Source: CAZYTM01 sp964649725
Lineage (GTDB): Bacteria; Desulfobacterota; Desulfuromonadia; Geobacterales; Geobacteraceae
Direction: 5' to 3'
NCBI GenBank assembly: GCA_964649725.1
Contig: CAZYTM010000001.1
Location: 682,001 to 746,000, forward strand
DNA length: 64,000 bases
This document shows positions 16,301 to 25,400 of the stretch, in pieces (the stretch's first letter is position 1; the number at the start of each line of letters is the position of its first letter). Made by a program: the position numbers and the translations under genes. The notes beneath the pieces were generated by a model. The model was given only the letters and a program-made list of their open reading frames with translations, was not told where the DNA came from and searched no databases.

Positions 16301-19300
16301 CTATACTCAGTCTGCGACGAACTCTTACTCTGGCACCGGGGCAACGGACACAGGTTTCCCTAGTGCTTGCTGCCGGGACAAGCCGCGAACAGGTCCTGCT
16401 GCTGATGGAAAAATATGGCAACCCCCTCGAGATAAATCGGGCCATTGATTTTGCCTGGGTCTCTGCCCAGCAGCAGTTGCAGATGATGCATATCCTGCCT
16501 GATGAAGCACGCCGTATTCAGCAACTGGCAAGCCACCTGCTCTTTCCCAATACCCTCCTGCGTGCAACCGGCGAACGCCTTGCCGAAAACCGCAAAGGCC
16601 AGGCAGGATTATGGTCTTACGGGATCTCGGGCGATCTCCCGATAGCCCTGATTACTATCGGTGAAACTCGGGATATAAGCCTGGCCCGCCAGATGCTCCA
16701 GGCCCACACTTATTGGCGGATGCATGGTCTGTCGACCGACCTGGTGATTCTCAACGAAGAAGCCGGTGGGTATGAACGGCCGCTCCATGAACGACTGGAA
16801 CGACTTATCCAGACCCATTCTCTCTGTAACGGGACTGACCAGCCTGGTGGGGTGTTCCTGCGCAATGCAGCGCTCATTCCGGAGGAGGACCTGAAACTCC
16901 TCAAGGCCGCTGCCAGTATCATGCTGGTGGCGGCACGCGGAACACTGCCCCAACAGTTAGGGGTGCCGGTAGAGACCCCGGAGCTGCTTGAAGTGCTGGT
17001 CCGGAAACGTACTCCCCGTGAGCCTTCAGCACCGCTACCTTTTATGGAGTTGAACTACTTCAACAGCCTCGGCGGATTTACGCCGGACGGGCGTGAATAC
17101 GCGATATACCTTGGCCCCCACACCAACACCCCGGCACCTTGGGTAAATGTTATTGCCAACCCGACTTTTGGCACCATGGTCAGCGAAACAGGGGCAGGCT
17201 TCACCTGGTATGGGAACAGTCAGCGAAACCGCCTGACCGGCTGGTCGAACGATCAGGTGCTCGATCCAGCGACGGAGGCGCTCTATATTCGTGACGAGGA
17301 GAGCGGCATCTACTGGTCGCCGACTGCGGCGCCGATCCGTGAAGAGACGGCATACAGAGCCAGGCACGGGGCGGGATATACTGTCTTCGAGCATAACAGC
17401 CACGGGATCGAGCAGGAGCTGACTGTTTTCGTCCCTGTTGATGAGAGCGGTGGAGAGCCGGTCAAATTGCAGCGGTTGCGGCTCACCAATGCCTCCTCCA
17501 GAAGGCGCCGGCTTTCTATAACCTATTATGTGGAGTTGACCCTCGGCGAGAACCGCGAAACCTCGCAGATGCATGTCATGAGCAGCTGGGATGATGAAGC
17601 CATGGCACTGCTGGGACAAAATTTCTATCACCCCGAGTATGGCGAGCGGGTCACTTTTCTTGCCATAACTCCCCAGGCCGAATCATACGGCGGCGACCGC
17701 ACCGCCTTTATCGGCCGCAACCGCTCGCTGGCAGACCCGGTGGCCATGGAGCTGACCCGTCTGTCGCAGCGGACAGGAGCAGGGCTCGACCCGTGCGCGG
17801 CGCTCCGGGTTACCTTGGAAATGGCTCCGGGCGAACAGCGCGATATCAACTGCATGCTTGGGCAGGCAGGGTCTGTGGCTGAGGTGCGGGAGCTGGTGCT
17901 GAAATATCGGGAGGAACAGGCATTCGAGAACGCCTTTGATGAGACCAGGGGATGGTGGGATGAACTGCTTGGCACGATCAAGGTTGAGACCCCCGAGCTG
18001 GCCGCTGACCTCCTTATCAACCGCTGGCTTCAGTATCAGTCCTTAAGCTGCCGCATCTGGGGACGCTCTGCTTTTTACCAGTCAGGCGGCGCATTCGGAT
18101 TTCGCGATCAGTTGCAGGATGTCATGGCATTTCTTTATGCCAGTCCGGGGCTGGCGCGCAACCAGATCCTGCTGGCCGCGAGCCGGCAGTTCAAGGAAGG
18201 GGATGTCCAGCATTGGTGGCATGAACCTGCCGGCGCCGGGATCCGCTCACGGATATCCGACGACCTCCTCTGGCTACCATATGTGGTCGCGCATTATGTC
18301 CGGACAACCGGTGATGCCGACATTCTGAAGGTAGAGATACCCTTTCTCAGTGCCCCTGCTCTGGCAGAGGATCAGCACGAGCTATTCTCCACACCGGAGG
18401 TTACCCTTGAACGAGCCACGCTCTTTGAGCACTGCCGGCGCGCAATAAGCCGTGGTCTGACGATCGGTCCCCATGGTCTTCCTTTGATTGGGACAGGGGA
18501 TTGGAACGACGGGATGAACCTGGTTGGTGCCGGGGGGAAGGGGGAGAGCGTCTGGCTCGCCTGGTTCCTCTGTGAGACTCTGCAGGGGATGGTCGAGCTG
18601 TCAATTCTCTTGAATCAGCCAAAGCTGGGCGAAATATATCAGGATGAGCGGAAGGCCCTGATCGGGCGGGTCGAGCAGGCCGGCTGGGACGGAGAGTGGT
18701 ATCTGCGGGGGACCTTTGATGATGGTTCACCGCTAGGCTCTTCGGCAAACCGGGAGGCCCGGATCGATTCGCTTCCGCAATCGTGGGCACAGCTATCCGG
18801 TGCAGCCGATCCTGCGCGCACGGAGCAGGCCCTGGAGTCGGCCTGGCGACATCTTGTCCTTAAGGATGAAGGGCTGGTGCTCCTCTTTGAACCCCCCTTT
18901 GACACCACAGAACCATCACCCGGATATATCAAAGGTTATCCACCGGGGGTGCGTGAAAATGGCGGTCAGTACACCCATGCTGCCCTATGGATGGCTATGG
19001 CCATGGCCCGCAAAGGGGATGGAGAGCGGGCGGTGCAACTGCTGCGCATGCTCAATCCGATCGAACATGCCCGCGATGCTCACGCAGTCTGGCACTACGG
19101 GGTTGAGCCCTACGTGGTTGCAGCCGACGTTTACCGGTTGCCCGGACGGGTTGGACAGGGGGGGTGGTCCTGGTATACCGGTTCGGCGGCCTGGATGTAC
19201 CGGGCCTGGGTTGAAGAGGTCCTCGGCTTAAAGGTGCGCGGGGATCAGATGCGGATAAATCCGGTTATCTCGGCGACCTGGCAGGGCTTTACCATCTGTT

Positions 19301-19500
19301 ACCGTTATGGTGAAACGATCTATGCGATCCAGGTGGAAAATCCTGACGGCTGTGAGCGTGGCGTTGCCTGGGTGGAGATGGATGGACAGCGCGTGAGCGA
19401 AGGTCTGATACTGCTGGAGAAAAGTCTGGTGAAACATCAGGTCCGGGTCCGGATGGGGAGAAGTGAAGAGTCAAGCGAGGATGAAAAAGCGCGTCATTGA
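10309..19500 (+). CDS. ndvB: Cyclic beta-1,2-glucan synthase-like giant protein (GT84/GH94)
   Basis: The protein is about 3063 residues and resembles NdvB/ChvB-type cyclic glucan synthases. The N-terminal ~120 residues carry two membrane segments preceded by a stress-protein-like stretch (LIGYFAKQDEARRALRELKR). Two further segments follow at about 565-620. A GT2/GT84-type glycosyltransferase comes next, with the DSD metal site at about 779-781, YHGKGIYDVRAF, SHDLIEG and the acceptor motif HRWIRGDWQ. Then come membrane segments, a long middle region, two carbohydrate-binding (GT36-associated) repeats and a C-terminal GH94 phosphorylase-like domain with GDWNDGM (general acid about Asp2734). I prefer the GTG at 10309, which has AAAGGA six bases upstream; a TTG at 10267 lacks a ribosome site. 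It probably makes and sizes a periplasmic glucan. Confidence 0.9.
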   Translation: MGAGILIGYFAKQDEARRALRELKRQGFSRTALLHKDTDGQLHVSDPFLLRRLFGVILVASLCGGIGGIAALLLHWPKSLPVWNISTPLALVLEWGAIGALAALFWIRRSRYGVEQQVLNDHVRWLVSGESVLILQAPVESLQRPVAMLRESVDTPPALFVMHPKHERRAEVRGPSVKLSPAQLQVHAERHAREQQVDPRPQHNTELLKRLRQSRKWVLQVCEDLSAANSLEQKVTPAADWILDNDYILEGNTRDVLLNLPRRFYQQLPSLTSEPYPGLPCIYDLAKNLVFHTELRLDRENILAYIASYQSVRTLTIGELWAIPQMLRVALIESIQNLAVTALTNLRERQLADFWANRLIAANRRDSNQLFALLAELAATESSPTPYFGAQLVSLLYDEAAALAPVKNWLERTLKIALHDLSLREQNRQTREQLSCGNAFTSLRQLALLDWREIFEKLSRVEQVLRHDPVRVYPNMDFASRDRCHRAIEELARCSAQSEQHVAELVVRLAKQAQSEAATDERRSHVGFWLVGEGRVELSRLLGSHESIRYRTLEWVYRHHALLYAVGIVSFTSFIYIMIVALVSIGSVEPVRLAGVFLLLLIPVSQLAVEAVNYLVTRLLPPRSLPKMDYEESGIPDAFRTLVVVPMMLVNEETVRAEVEKLEIRYLANKEANLLFSLFSDYTDSVTLARDDDRQLINTARKCLEALNLRHGGERFFLFHRERTWCKSEQKFIGWERKRGKLEELNRLIDGTRDETAASIVYVGEPDQLSDIRFIITLDSDTQLPHATARRMVETLAHPLNQPRFDAAGNILAGSYTIIQPRVSPTLPSTTASKFSRLFADAIGVDPYTQAVSDVYQDLSGEGSYHGKGIYDVRAFSRILSGLFPEDWVLSHDLIEGAHVRVGLASDIELFDEFPQSYQSYTSRAHRWIRGDWQIAGWIFPSVPQSVGGRGPNPLSLFNRWKILDNLRRSLLPATSLGLLIASWFISPRIGGIATLVVGMQLLFHPLAQPFTMATTRKGLIYFDLAKVMHDLMRATADAALLPHQAAVTLDAIARACYRRLISRRGLLEWMAQAALWQASRRQTLFVATLALGSLFSLIAGWAIWLVMPGSLPQAAPWLILWFFSPLFGWLLNLRPAEEQQQPLAEADRTFLRQIARRTWRYFSSFVNADTTWLPPDNYQVAHQNRLAMRTSPTNIGLWMTSVLGAHDSGYLTIDQVVERLTSTMKTLDRLEKYEGNLLNWYDIQTLEPLEPRYVSAVDSGNLLGALWTLGHGLEEIIHSPLLDGKAIAGFLDTGSILKQVAGQERRAGFDIRILDELLHDCESSSGNIIELLRLLRRIKANLRVPLVPGGAASWAGEIEEQVAAWILLADRYLIWLEILAEKSEAELAQLGQPALLAIRQDLARPPSLFELAHGRIDSIQIIKTIREESLRDGSSTLVPWLDRVSGAFVTAQWLAGETLGMAERLIISVNELSAGMNMQFLYDKGRKLFTIGFNVSTDVPDGSCYDLLASEARFGSFVAIARGDVPMEHWFSMGRPYGAIGRQRVLLSWAGTVFEYLMPLLFQHSYGNSLLDKAAREAVAVQIAYGRTRRVPWGISESAYGNMDLNKTYQYKAFGVPSLGLKRGLEEQLVVAPYATLLALNLAPKETVQNLKQLDRLGLLGDYGYYEAIDYSRQPQRDGRRGVIVEAYMAHHQGMAFLAMTNFLHGNPFPRRFHSDPRVRAFEALLQERIPTLPAVHLTSTRQSKPALVDVDQIAPAESIFATPHTAIPHSLLLYNGRYGLMVTNSGGGYSHWGGRELSRWRSDQTCDSHGTFCYIREADSDRLWSSTWHPVGGEVDGYSVSFALDRALFRRTDNGIQTETEIIVSPEDDLEVRRITLINRSDRARKLDITSYVELSMAPHNADRQHPAFNKLFIQTEAVPEMHALLAYRRQRSENESPFYTAHRLTFDNAGEDCADEKKWQFETDRGRFIGRGRTLANPMGAVQELGNSQGFVLDPILSLRRTLTLAPGQRTQVSLVLAAGTSREQVLLLMEKYGNPLEINRAIDFAWVSAQQQLQMMHILPDEARRIQQLASHLLFPNTLLRATGERLAENRKGQAGLWSYGISGDLPIALITIGETRDISLARQMLQAHTYWRMHGLSTDLVILNEEAGGYERPLHERLERLIQTHSLCNGTDQPGGVFLRNAALIPEEDLKLLKAAASIMLVAARGTLPQQLGVPVETPELLEVLVRKRTPREPSAPLPFMELNYFNSLGGFTPDGREYAIYLGPHTNTPAPWVNVIANPTFGTMVSETGAGFTWYGNSQRNRLTGWSNDQVLDPATEALYIRDEESGIYWSPTAAPIREETAYRARHGAGYTVFEHNSHGIEQELTVFVPVDESGGEPVKLQRLRLTNASSRRRRLSITYYVELTLGENRETSQMHVMSSWDDEAMALLGQNFYHPEYGERVTFLAITPQAESYGGDRTAFIGRNRSLADPVAMELTRLSQRTGAGLDPCAALRVTLEMAPGEQRDINCMLGQAGSVAEVRELVLKYREEQAFENAFDETRGWWDELLGTIKVETPELAADLLINRWLQYQSLSCRIWGRSAFYQSGGAFGFRDQLQDVMAFLYASPGLARNQILLAASRQFKEGDVQHWWHEPAGAGIRSRISDDLLWLPYVVAHYVRTTGDADILKVEIPFLSAPALAEDQHELFSTPEVTLERATLFEHCRRAISRGLTIGPHGLPLIGTGDWNDGMNLVGAGGKGESVWLAWFLCETLQGMVELSILLNQPKLGEIYQDERKALIGRVEQAGWDGEWYLRGTFDDGSPLGSSANREARIDSLPQSWAQLSGAADPARTEQALESAWRHLVLKDEGLVLLFEPPFDTTEPSPGYIKGYPPGVRENGGQYTHAALWMAMAMARKGDGERAVQLLRMLNPIEHARDAHAVWHYGVEPYVVAADVYRLPGRVGQGGWSWYTGSAAWMYRAWVEEVLGLKVRGDQMRINPVISATWQGFTICYRYGETIYAIQVENPDGCERGVAWVEMDGQRVSEGLILLEKSLVKHQVRVRMGRSEESSEDEKARH

Positions 19501-19574
19501 GCAGAAGTTGTTATCCCAGAACCTGTCGGCTTAAGAATTGGAACGACAGGCTCCAAATAAGATGAGGAGAGATC

Positions 19575-19832
19575 ATGAATATCAAAAGAGGTATCGTCGT
19601 CAGCCATGCCGGAGCGATTGAGTGGGGGGCCGGCAAAGTGATGGAAGTAGCACCCTTCAAAGCAACTATCCAGTTCAGTGATGGGATCATCAGGAAGATC
19701 GCCTCCTCCCACTACACTATCCTGCAGCCGGCAGATCCGGCTTCTTTTGTCCCACCTCCTGAAACTTTACCGGCAGTAAAGGTCCGAGTTACTCGCAAAC
19801 GGTTGAAAAAAATCAAGGAACCAGCTATTTGA
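19575..19832 (+). CDS. Small conserved-type protein, DUF3553-like
   Basis: This 85-residue protein has an N-terminal beta-rich half reading EWGAGKVMEVAPFKATIQFS and SDGIIRKIASSHYTILQPA, then a Pro-rich linker and a basic tail (VTRKRLKKIKEP). It resembles short SH3-like DUF3553 proteins that begin with an EWG(V/A)GKV motif. A ribosome site (GAGGAGAG) lies 7 bases before the ATG. It follows the glucan synthase gene by 74 bases and may be cotranscribed. Function is unknown; the basic tail would allow nucleic acid binding. Confidence 0.75.
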   Translation: MNIKRGIVVSHAGAIEWGAGKVMEVAPFKATIQFSDGIIRKIASSHYTILQPADPASFVPPPETLPAVKVRVTRKRLKKIKEPAI

Positions 19833-20052
19833 ACAATTAAGATAAGATGGCACGGTTTATTTGAAGAAACAAGAGAGCGCTTTGCCGGCGTGTAGCGACA
19901 ATATCTGGAGTAACCTTCCAGGTGCCGGCTGGAAATGCATTGAGCGTATGGGGGAGAAAATAACTATTTTTGCAGTCATGTATGCTGATATGTGCTAATG
20001 TCAACATATTGATACTTCAGAATCTGTCATAGCAAGAGAATCTATCTCTCCC

Positions 20053-20376
20053 ATGTCGCTAAAATCTATTTCGTTACTGCTGATCTTTGCATACATCCTG
20101 CTGCCTACCTTCTGCTATGCACACCCATGCGAACTCAATCTGAGCTCATCGGCTGAGACCTCGCAGATAACGGCCAGCCAGCAGGGGACAGATTGCCCGA
20201 TAACGAATCATACCGACAACTGCGAAACTACCTGCTGCTGTGACGGGCATTTTTTGACCGCATTCACAGCCATCCTCTATGTCGATCAGCCGGCCAGACA
20301 GTTGCCGTATGACCTCCAGAGTACACTGCCAAGGCTTATCGACAGGATATTTGTCCCACCACAGAACCACTCCTGA
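20053..20376 (+). CDS. Small exported cysteine-rich protein
   Basis: This 107-residue protein has a clear signal peptide (hydrophobic run at about 6-22, ending CYAHP). The mature part has eight cysteines counting the one near the cleavage site, including the cluster CETTCCCDGH, which looks suited to metal binding or disulfides. It lies ahead of a lipoprotein and an RND efflux pair. Short His/Cys-rich periplasmic proteins often precede heavy-metal efflux genes, so a metal-related role is possible. No named family is recognised. Confidence 0.65.
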   Translation: MSLKSISLLLIFAYILLPTFCYAHPCELNLSSSAETSQITASQQGTDCPITNHTDNCETTCCCDGHFLTAFTAILYVDQPARQLPYDLQSTLPRLIDRIFVPPQNHS

Positions 20377-20685
20377 TTATTTTCTGAACTTACATTACTG
20401 TTTGCAGAGACATGGCCGCCAGGTTGAATAGCCGGCTACGCCCGGTCGCGCAAAAAGCTGCCGCGGCTGAGCACGGTTTCTATCGGCATGAAGCTCCATG
20501 GCGAAAAGAAGGGCAAGACCCTACCTGTGCAGCTGATGATAGAAGAAATAATCATTTCCAAGGAGATAAATATGAGTTTTGGTGATTTGATCAAACATAG
20601 AAGAGATAGGCATCACAACCAGCCGGGAGGAATCCACTCCTCCCGTAAAAGCAAAATCAGTCAAAGAAACAGGAGGATAGATATC
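20377..20685 (+). promoter_or_regulatory. Leader of the lipoprotein/RND operon with hairpin and second ribosome site
   Basis: No separate gene is supported here. AAGGAG at 20560-20565 precedes an ATG at 20572 whose frame runs without a stop into the lipoprotein gene. A perfect 8-bp hairpin, CGGGAGGA/TCCTCCCG with a 6-base loop, lies at 20624-20645. Its 3' arm could also pair with the AGGAGG ribosome site at 20671-20676, so alternative folding could control translation. This is inference from complementarity only. Confidence 0.4.
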
Positions 20686-21234
20686 ATGAAACATATTCTG
20701 TTGCTTGCTCTGCTATGCGCGAGTATGGTATTATACGGCTGTACAAGCGAAAAAACAGTTGAACTGCCGCAAAAAATCCCTGCAATAGTGCTCTCCCCTG
20801 CCGACAAAGAAAAACTGCTGGCATTCCAGAAAGAGCTGCTGAGCATCGAGAACGTAGCGGACAAGGCGGTCAGGCTTGCAGGAGATGAACTGAAGAACGT
20901 CATCAAAGGGGGGACGGTTTCTCTTGACCTTCCTGGCATTATTGACAAGGCCAAGGCTGAATCTCTGCTGGCAGGTGAATCGTTAGCGAAAAAGAGTGTC
21001 CCCGAAGGATTGCCGCCCGAGCTGAAAAGCCATCTTAACGATGGCAAAAGCGGTTTGATTGCCGCCTATAAGGCCTATGCGGAATCATTTGAAGCCATAA
21101 AAAGATTCATTACTGAGAAGAATCCGATGGCGATCCTTGATTACCGGAAGAAATATGCAGAGGCGCAGCAACTCTTTACCGGAGCTACGGGGAAATTGAA
21201 AATGGTGATGGCGGCAGCCGGAGTAGCACCATGA
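20686..21234 (+). CDS. Small helical lipoprotein ahead of the RND efflux genes
   Basis: This 182-residue protein has a lipoprotein signal ending LYGC at about residue 20, so it is probably anchored by lipid at Cys20. The mature protein is mostly helical, with Lys/Glu/Ala-rich stretches such as LSPADKEKLLAFQKELLSIE, and has no further cysteines. The ATG at 20686 is set by AGGAGG 9 bases upstream and by the signal peptide; longer in-frame starts exist but would bury the signal. It precedes the membrane fusion protein gene by 73 bases. Function is unknown; a periplasmic partner of the pump is plausible. Confidence 0.75.
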   Translation: MKHILLLALLCASMVLYGCTSEKTVELPQKIPAIVLSPADKEKLLAFQKELLSIENVADKAVRLAGDELKNVIKGGTVSLDLPGIIDKAKAESLLAGESLAKKSVPEGLPPELKSHLNDGKSGLIAAYKAYAESFEAIKRFITEKNPMAILDYRKKYAEAQQLFTGATGKLKMVMAAAGVAP

Positions 21235-21307
21235 TCCACTCCGTCAGGAAACTGTGGGCGTAAACTGCCCCTTTGCTCTCTACCTGATAACAAGAAAGAA
21301 GCTTACA

Positions 21308-22423
21308 ATGAAGCATAGTTCGATGGTCCTGATCTCTTCTTTTGCACTGCTCCTATGCGCCTCCTGCACGGCCAAGAAAGAGAAGCCAAAAGCTAAACCG
21401 CCGGTACCGGTGAAGCTGGCCCAGGCGGTACAGAAAGATGTGCCGCTGCAGATCAAGGCGATCGGTAATGTAGAGGCATATACCAGTGTGGCGATAAAAT
21501 CCCAGGTGAATGGCCAGATAGCGCGGATCCATTTTACCGAAGGTAGCGATGTAGAGAAGGGGGCCTTGCTGATCAGCATCGATCCGGAGCCTTTCCAGGC
21601 CGTGCTTAGCCAGTGCGAGGCTGCTCTGGTCAAGGACCAGGCCCAGGCAAAATATGCCCGGGAACAGTCACGGCGCTACGAGGAACTGCTCAAGGAGGGG
21701 ATCGTTACCCGGGACCAGTACGAGTCGCTGCAATCGAATGCCGATTCATTGGCTGCTACCCTGGTTGCCGATCGAGCTGCCATCAAAAACGCCAAGATCC
21801 AGCTCGGTTACTGTTCCATCCGAGCGCCGATCTCCGGCCGGACCGGCACGGTGGCACTCCATCCGGGAAACCTGGTGAAGGCTAACGATCTGCCGATTGT
21901 GACCATCAATCAACTCAGTCCGATTTACGTCACGTTTTCGCTGCCGGAAAAGCGTCTGGCAGAGCTGAAGCGGGCTATGGCTGCCCGCCAGCTGAAGATA
22001 GAGGCGGTGATCCCCAACGAACCGGGAGCGACCGAGGTCGGGTCGATCAGCTTTCTCGACAACGCCGTCAACCCGGCCACCGGGACTATCAAGCTGAAGG
22101 GTGTTTTCCCCAACAAGTCACGAAAGCTCTGGCCGGGGCAGTTCATTGATGTGCTGATAACGCTTGCAGCGCGGCAGAATGCCCTGGTCATCCCGACCAG
22201 TGCCATCCAGACAAGTCAGCAGGGGGAGTTTGTCTATGTCGTAAAGCAGGATAACAAGGTTGAGGTGCGGCCGGTTACTGCTACGGCGGTGGCAGGCGAG
22301 GAGACGGTTGTCGAGAAGGGGTTGGCAGCGGGTGAGACCGTGGTAGTTGATGGCCAGCTCCGCCTCACCCCAGGTGCCACAGTGGAAGCTAAAGAGAAAG
22401 AGCCGGCCGGGGTGAAGAAGTAA
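21308..22423 (+). CDS. RND efflux membrane fusion protein (periplasmic adaptor)
   Basis: This 371-residue adaptor of the AcrA/MdtA type starts with a lipoprotein signal (ALLLCASC). It then shows the first half of the lipoyl domain (AIGNVEAYTSVAIKSQVNGQ), a helical hairpin, the second lipoyl half (CSIRAPISGRTGTVALHPGN), and beta-barrel and membrane-proximal domains ending in GLAAGETVVVDGQLRLTPGA. I chose ATG 21308, where the signal begins; a GTG at 21254 would add 18 residues in front. Its stop overlaps the pump start (TAATG), so the two are coupled. It links the inner-membrane pump to an outer membrane channel, which is not encoded here. Confidence 0.93.
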   Translation: MKHSSMVLISSFALLLCASCTAKKEKPKAKPPVPVKLAQAVQKDVPLQIKAIGNVEAYTSVAIKSQVNGQIARIHFTEGSDVEKGALLISIDPEPFQAVLSQCEAALVKDQAQAKYAREQSRRYEELLKEGIVTRDQYESLQSNADSLAATLVADRAAIKNAKIQLGYCSIRAPISGRTGTVALHPGNLVKANDLPIVTINQLSPIYVTFSLPEKRLAELKRAMAARQLKIEAVIPNEPGATEVGSISFLDNAVNPATGTIKLKGVFPNKSRKLWPGQFIDVLITLAARQNALVIPTSAIQTSQQGEFVYVVKQDNKVEVRPVTATAVAGEETVVEKGLAAGETVVVDGQLRLTPGATVEAKEKEPAGVKK

Positions 22424-25400
22424 TGAACATCGCGGATATCTTCATCCGCAGACCGATCATGACCTCACTGGTGATGATCGCCATCTTCATCTTCGGGGTG
22501 GCCTCCTATCGCCGTCTGCCGGTAAACGACCTCCCCAATGTCGATTTCCCGACCATCCAGGTGAACGCCAATCTCCCCGGCGCCAATCCCGATACCATGG
22601 CAGCGGCGGTGGCAACACCGCTGGAGAACCAGCTCTCCACCATTGCCGGGGTCGACTCCATGACCTCGACCAACGGGGTCGGCACCACCAGGATCACCCT
22701 GCAGTTCAACCTCGACCGGGACATCGATGCCGCCGCCCAGGATGTCCAGGCGGCCATATCGCTCGCCATCCGTTCATTGCCGAAGAACATGCCGACCCCA
22801 CCATCGTTTCGCAAGGTGAACCCGGCAGACCAGCCGGTCCTCTATCTGGCGCTCAGCTCTCCGACACTACCCCTTTCCGCGGTTGACGAATATGCCCAGA
22901 CCCTGATAGCGCGACGTATCTCCACCATCACCGGAGTCGCCCAGGTCAACGTACATGGTTCGCAGAAATATGCGGTGCGGGCCCAGCTCGATCCAAAGGC
23001 GCTAGCCTCGCGACAGATCGGTATCGACGAGGTAGCAACCGCTATCGATGCGACCAACGTCAACCTGCCGACCGGGGTGCTGGACGGGACCAAGCAGGCC
23101 TTCACCATCGAAGCCAATGGTCAGCTCTTCAAGGCATCCGCCTATCGGCAGATGGTGGTAGCCTATCGGGACGGTTCGCCGGTCCGTCTGGAGGAGCTCG
23201 GGCGGGTCATCGACAGTGTCGAGAACACCAAGACCGCCAGCTGGTACAATGATACCCGTGCCATTGTCCTGACGGTGCAGCGCCAGCCAGGGACCAATAC
23301 CATCGAGGTGGTGGACAGCGTCAAGAAGCTGTTGCCGACCTTCCGCAGCCAGATGCCGGCGGCAGTCGATCTGAACGTGCTCTATGACCGGTCCCTGCTG
23401 ATTCGCGAATCTATGCATGACGTCAAGTTCACCCTGATTCTGACGATCTGTCTGGTCATCATGGTGATCTTCCTCTTTCTCCGCAACCTCTCTGCCACGA
23501 TTATCCCCTCGCTGGCGGTACCGATGTCGATCGTCGGCACATTTACCGTCATGCAACTGCTCGGTTTCTCCCTCAACAATATCTCCATGATGGCGCTTAC
23601 CCTGGCGGTCGGCTTTGTTGTCGATGACGCCATAGTTATGCTGGAGAATATCGTCCGCCACATGGAGAAGGGGGAGAGCGCCATGGAGGCCGCTTTCAAG
23701 GGGTCCAAGGAGATCAGCTTCACCATCCTCTCCATGACCATCTCGCTGGTGGCGGTCTTTATCCCGGTACTCTTCATGGGGGGGATACTGGGGCGACTGC
23801 TGAACGAATTCGCCATCACCATCAGCGCTGCCATTCTGGTCTCCTTTATTGTCTCAGTGACCCTTACTCCGATGCTCTGCAGCCGTTTTCTCAAACCTCA
23901 CGAGGCCAGAGAGCATGGCAGGCTCTTCCTGATGATGGAGCGATTTTTCGACGGCATGCTCCATCTCTATGATCGCTCCCTGAAACAGGTGTTGCTCTAT
24001 CGACGTACCACCATGGTGATGACGATACTGATCACGCTCCTGACCGGCTGGCTCTTTACCAGGGTGCCGATGGGTTTCCTGCCGACCGAGGATACCGGCC
24101 GGATCAACGCTGACACCGAGACCGCCCAGGGGACCTCCTTTGCCGATATGAAGCTGCACCAGGAGGCTGTGGCAGCTATCATCGCCAAGGACCCGAATAT
24201 CGACGGTTTCATGTCAGCCATCGGCGGGAATAGCGGTAGCAACACCGGCCGCTTCTTTATCCGGCTGAAACCGCGCAGTGAACGGAAACTCTCGGCAGAC
24301 GAGGTGATCCAGGAGTTGCGCCCCAAACTTGCCAAAGTAGTCGGGATCCGCACCTTTCTGAAAAACGTCCCATCGATCCAGATCGGCGGGACCAGCTCCA
24401 AAAGTCAGTACCAGTTCACTCTGCAGGGTCAGGATACCGATGAACTCTACCGCTCGGCAATCGACTTTGAGACAAAACTGCGGGAACTGCCGGAACTGCA
24501 GGATGTCACCAGCGACCTGCAGATCAGTAATCCCCAGATCCATGTGGAGATCAACCGGGACAAGGTGGCGGCGCTCGGGCTCACCGTAATGCAGGTCGAG
24601 GATGCCCTTGCCTATGCTTACGGCTCGCGGCAGGTCTCCTCCATCTTTGCCCCGACCAACCAGTACCAGGTGATTCTCGAACTGGACCCGCTCTACCAGG
24701 GGGACCCGACCTCACTCGGGATGCTCTATATCCATGCCAAGACCGAGCAGCTGGTACCGCTCGAAACAATAGCCACCATCTCCAAAACCATCGGCCCGCT
24801 GGCGGTCAACCATCTGGGGCAGCTCCCGGCGGTGACGATATCTTTCAACCTCCGTCCCGGGGTAGCACTTGGAGATGCCATGAAGCTGGTTGACAGACTG
24901 GCTGACAGTAGCCTCCCCCAGACGGTCAGCACCAGTTTCCAGGGTACCGCCCAGGCCTTCAAGTCCTCGTTCAGCGGTTTATGGATGCTCCTGGCCATGG
25001 CCATATTTGTCATCTACGTGGTACTCGGGGTGCTCTATGAGAGCTATATACACCCGATTACCATCCTTTCCGGTCTGCCGGCCGCCGGGTTCGGGGCGCT
25101 CATCACCCTGCTCCTCTTTAAATGCGATCTGAACATCTACGGCTTTGTCGGGATAATCATGCTGATCGGTATAGTCAAGAAGAATGCCATCATGATGATC
25201 GACTTTGCCCTGGTAGCTGAGCGGGAGGAGGGGAAGAGCCCGCTGGAGGCCATTTATGAAGGGGCGATAGTGCGTTTCCGGCCGATCATGATGACCACCA
25301 TGGCAGCCCTGATGGGGACCCTGCCGATCGCCATCGGCCTCGGGGCAGGTGGCGAATCGCGGCAGCCGCTCGGCCTGGCGGTTGTCGGCGGGCTGCTCAC

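Noticed and set aside
19833..20052. A 45-codon TTG-started frame with a protein-like middle (about 19860-19998)
   Set aside because: No ribosome site, no family and a weak start codon. It may be chance or a gene remnant.
20488..20685. N-terminal extensions of the lipoprotein at ATG 20488 or ATG 20572
   Set aside because: Both would put 38-66 residues in front of a clear lipoprotein signal that has its own AGGAGG site at 20671.
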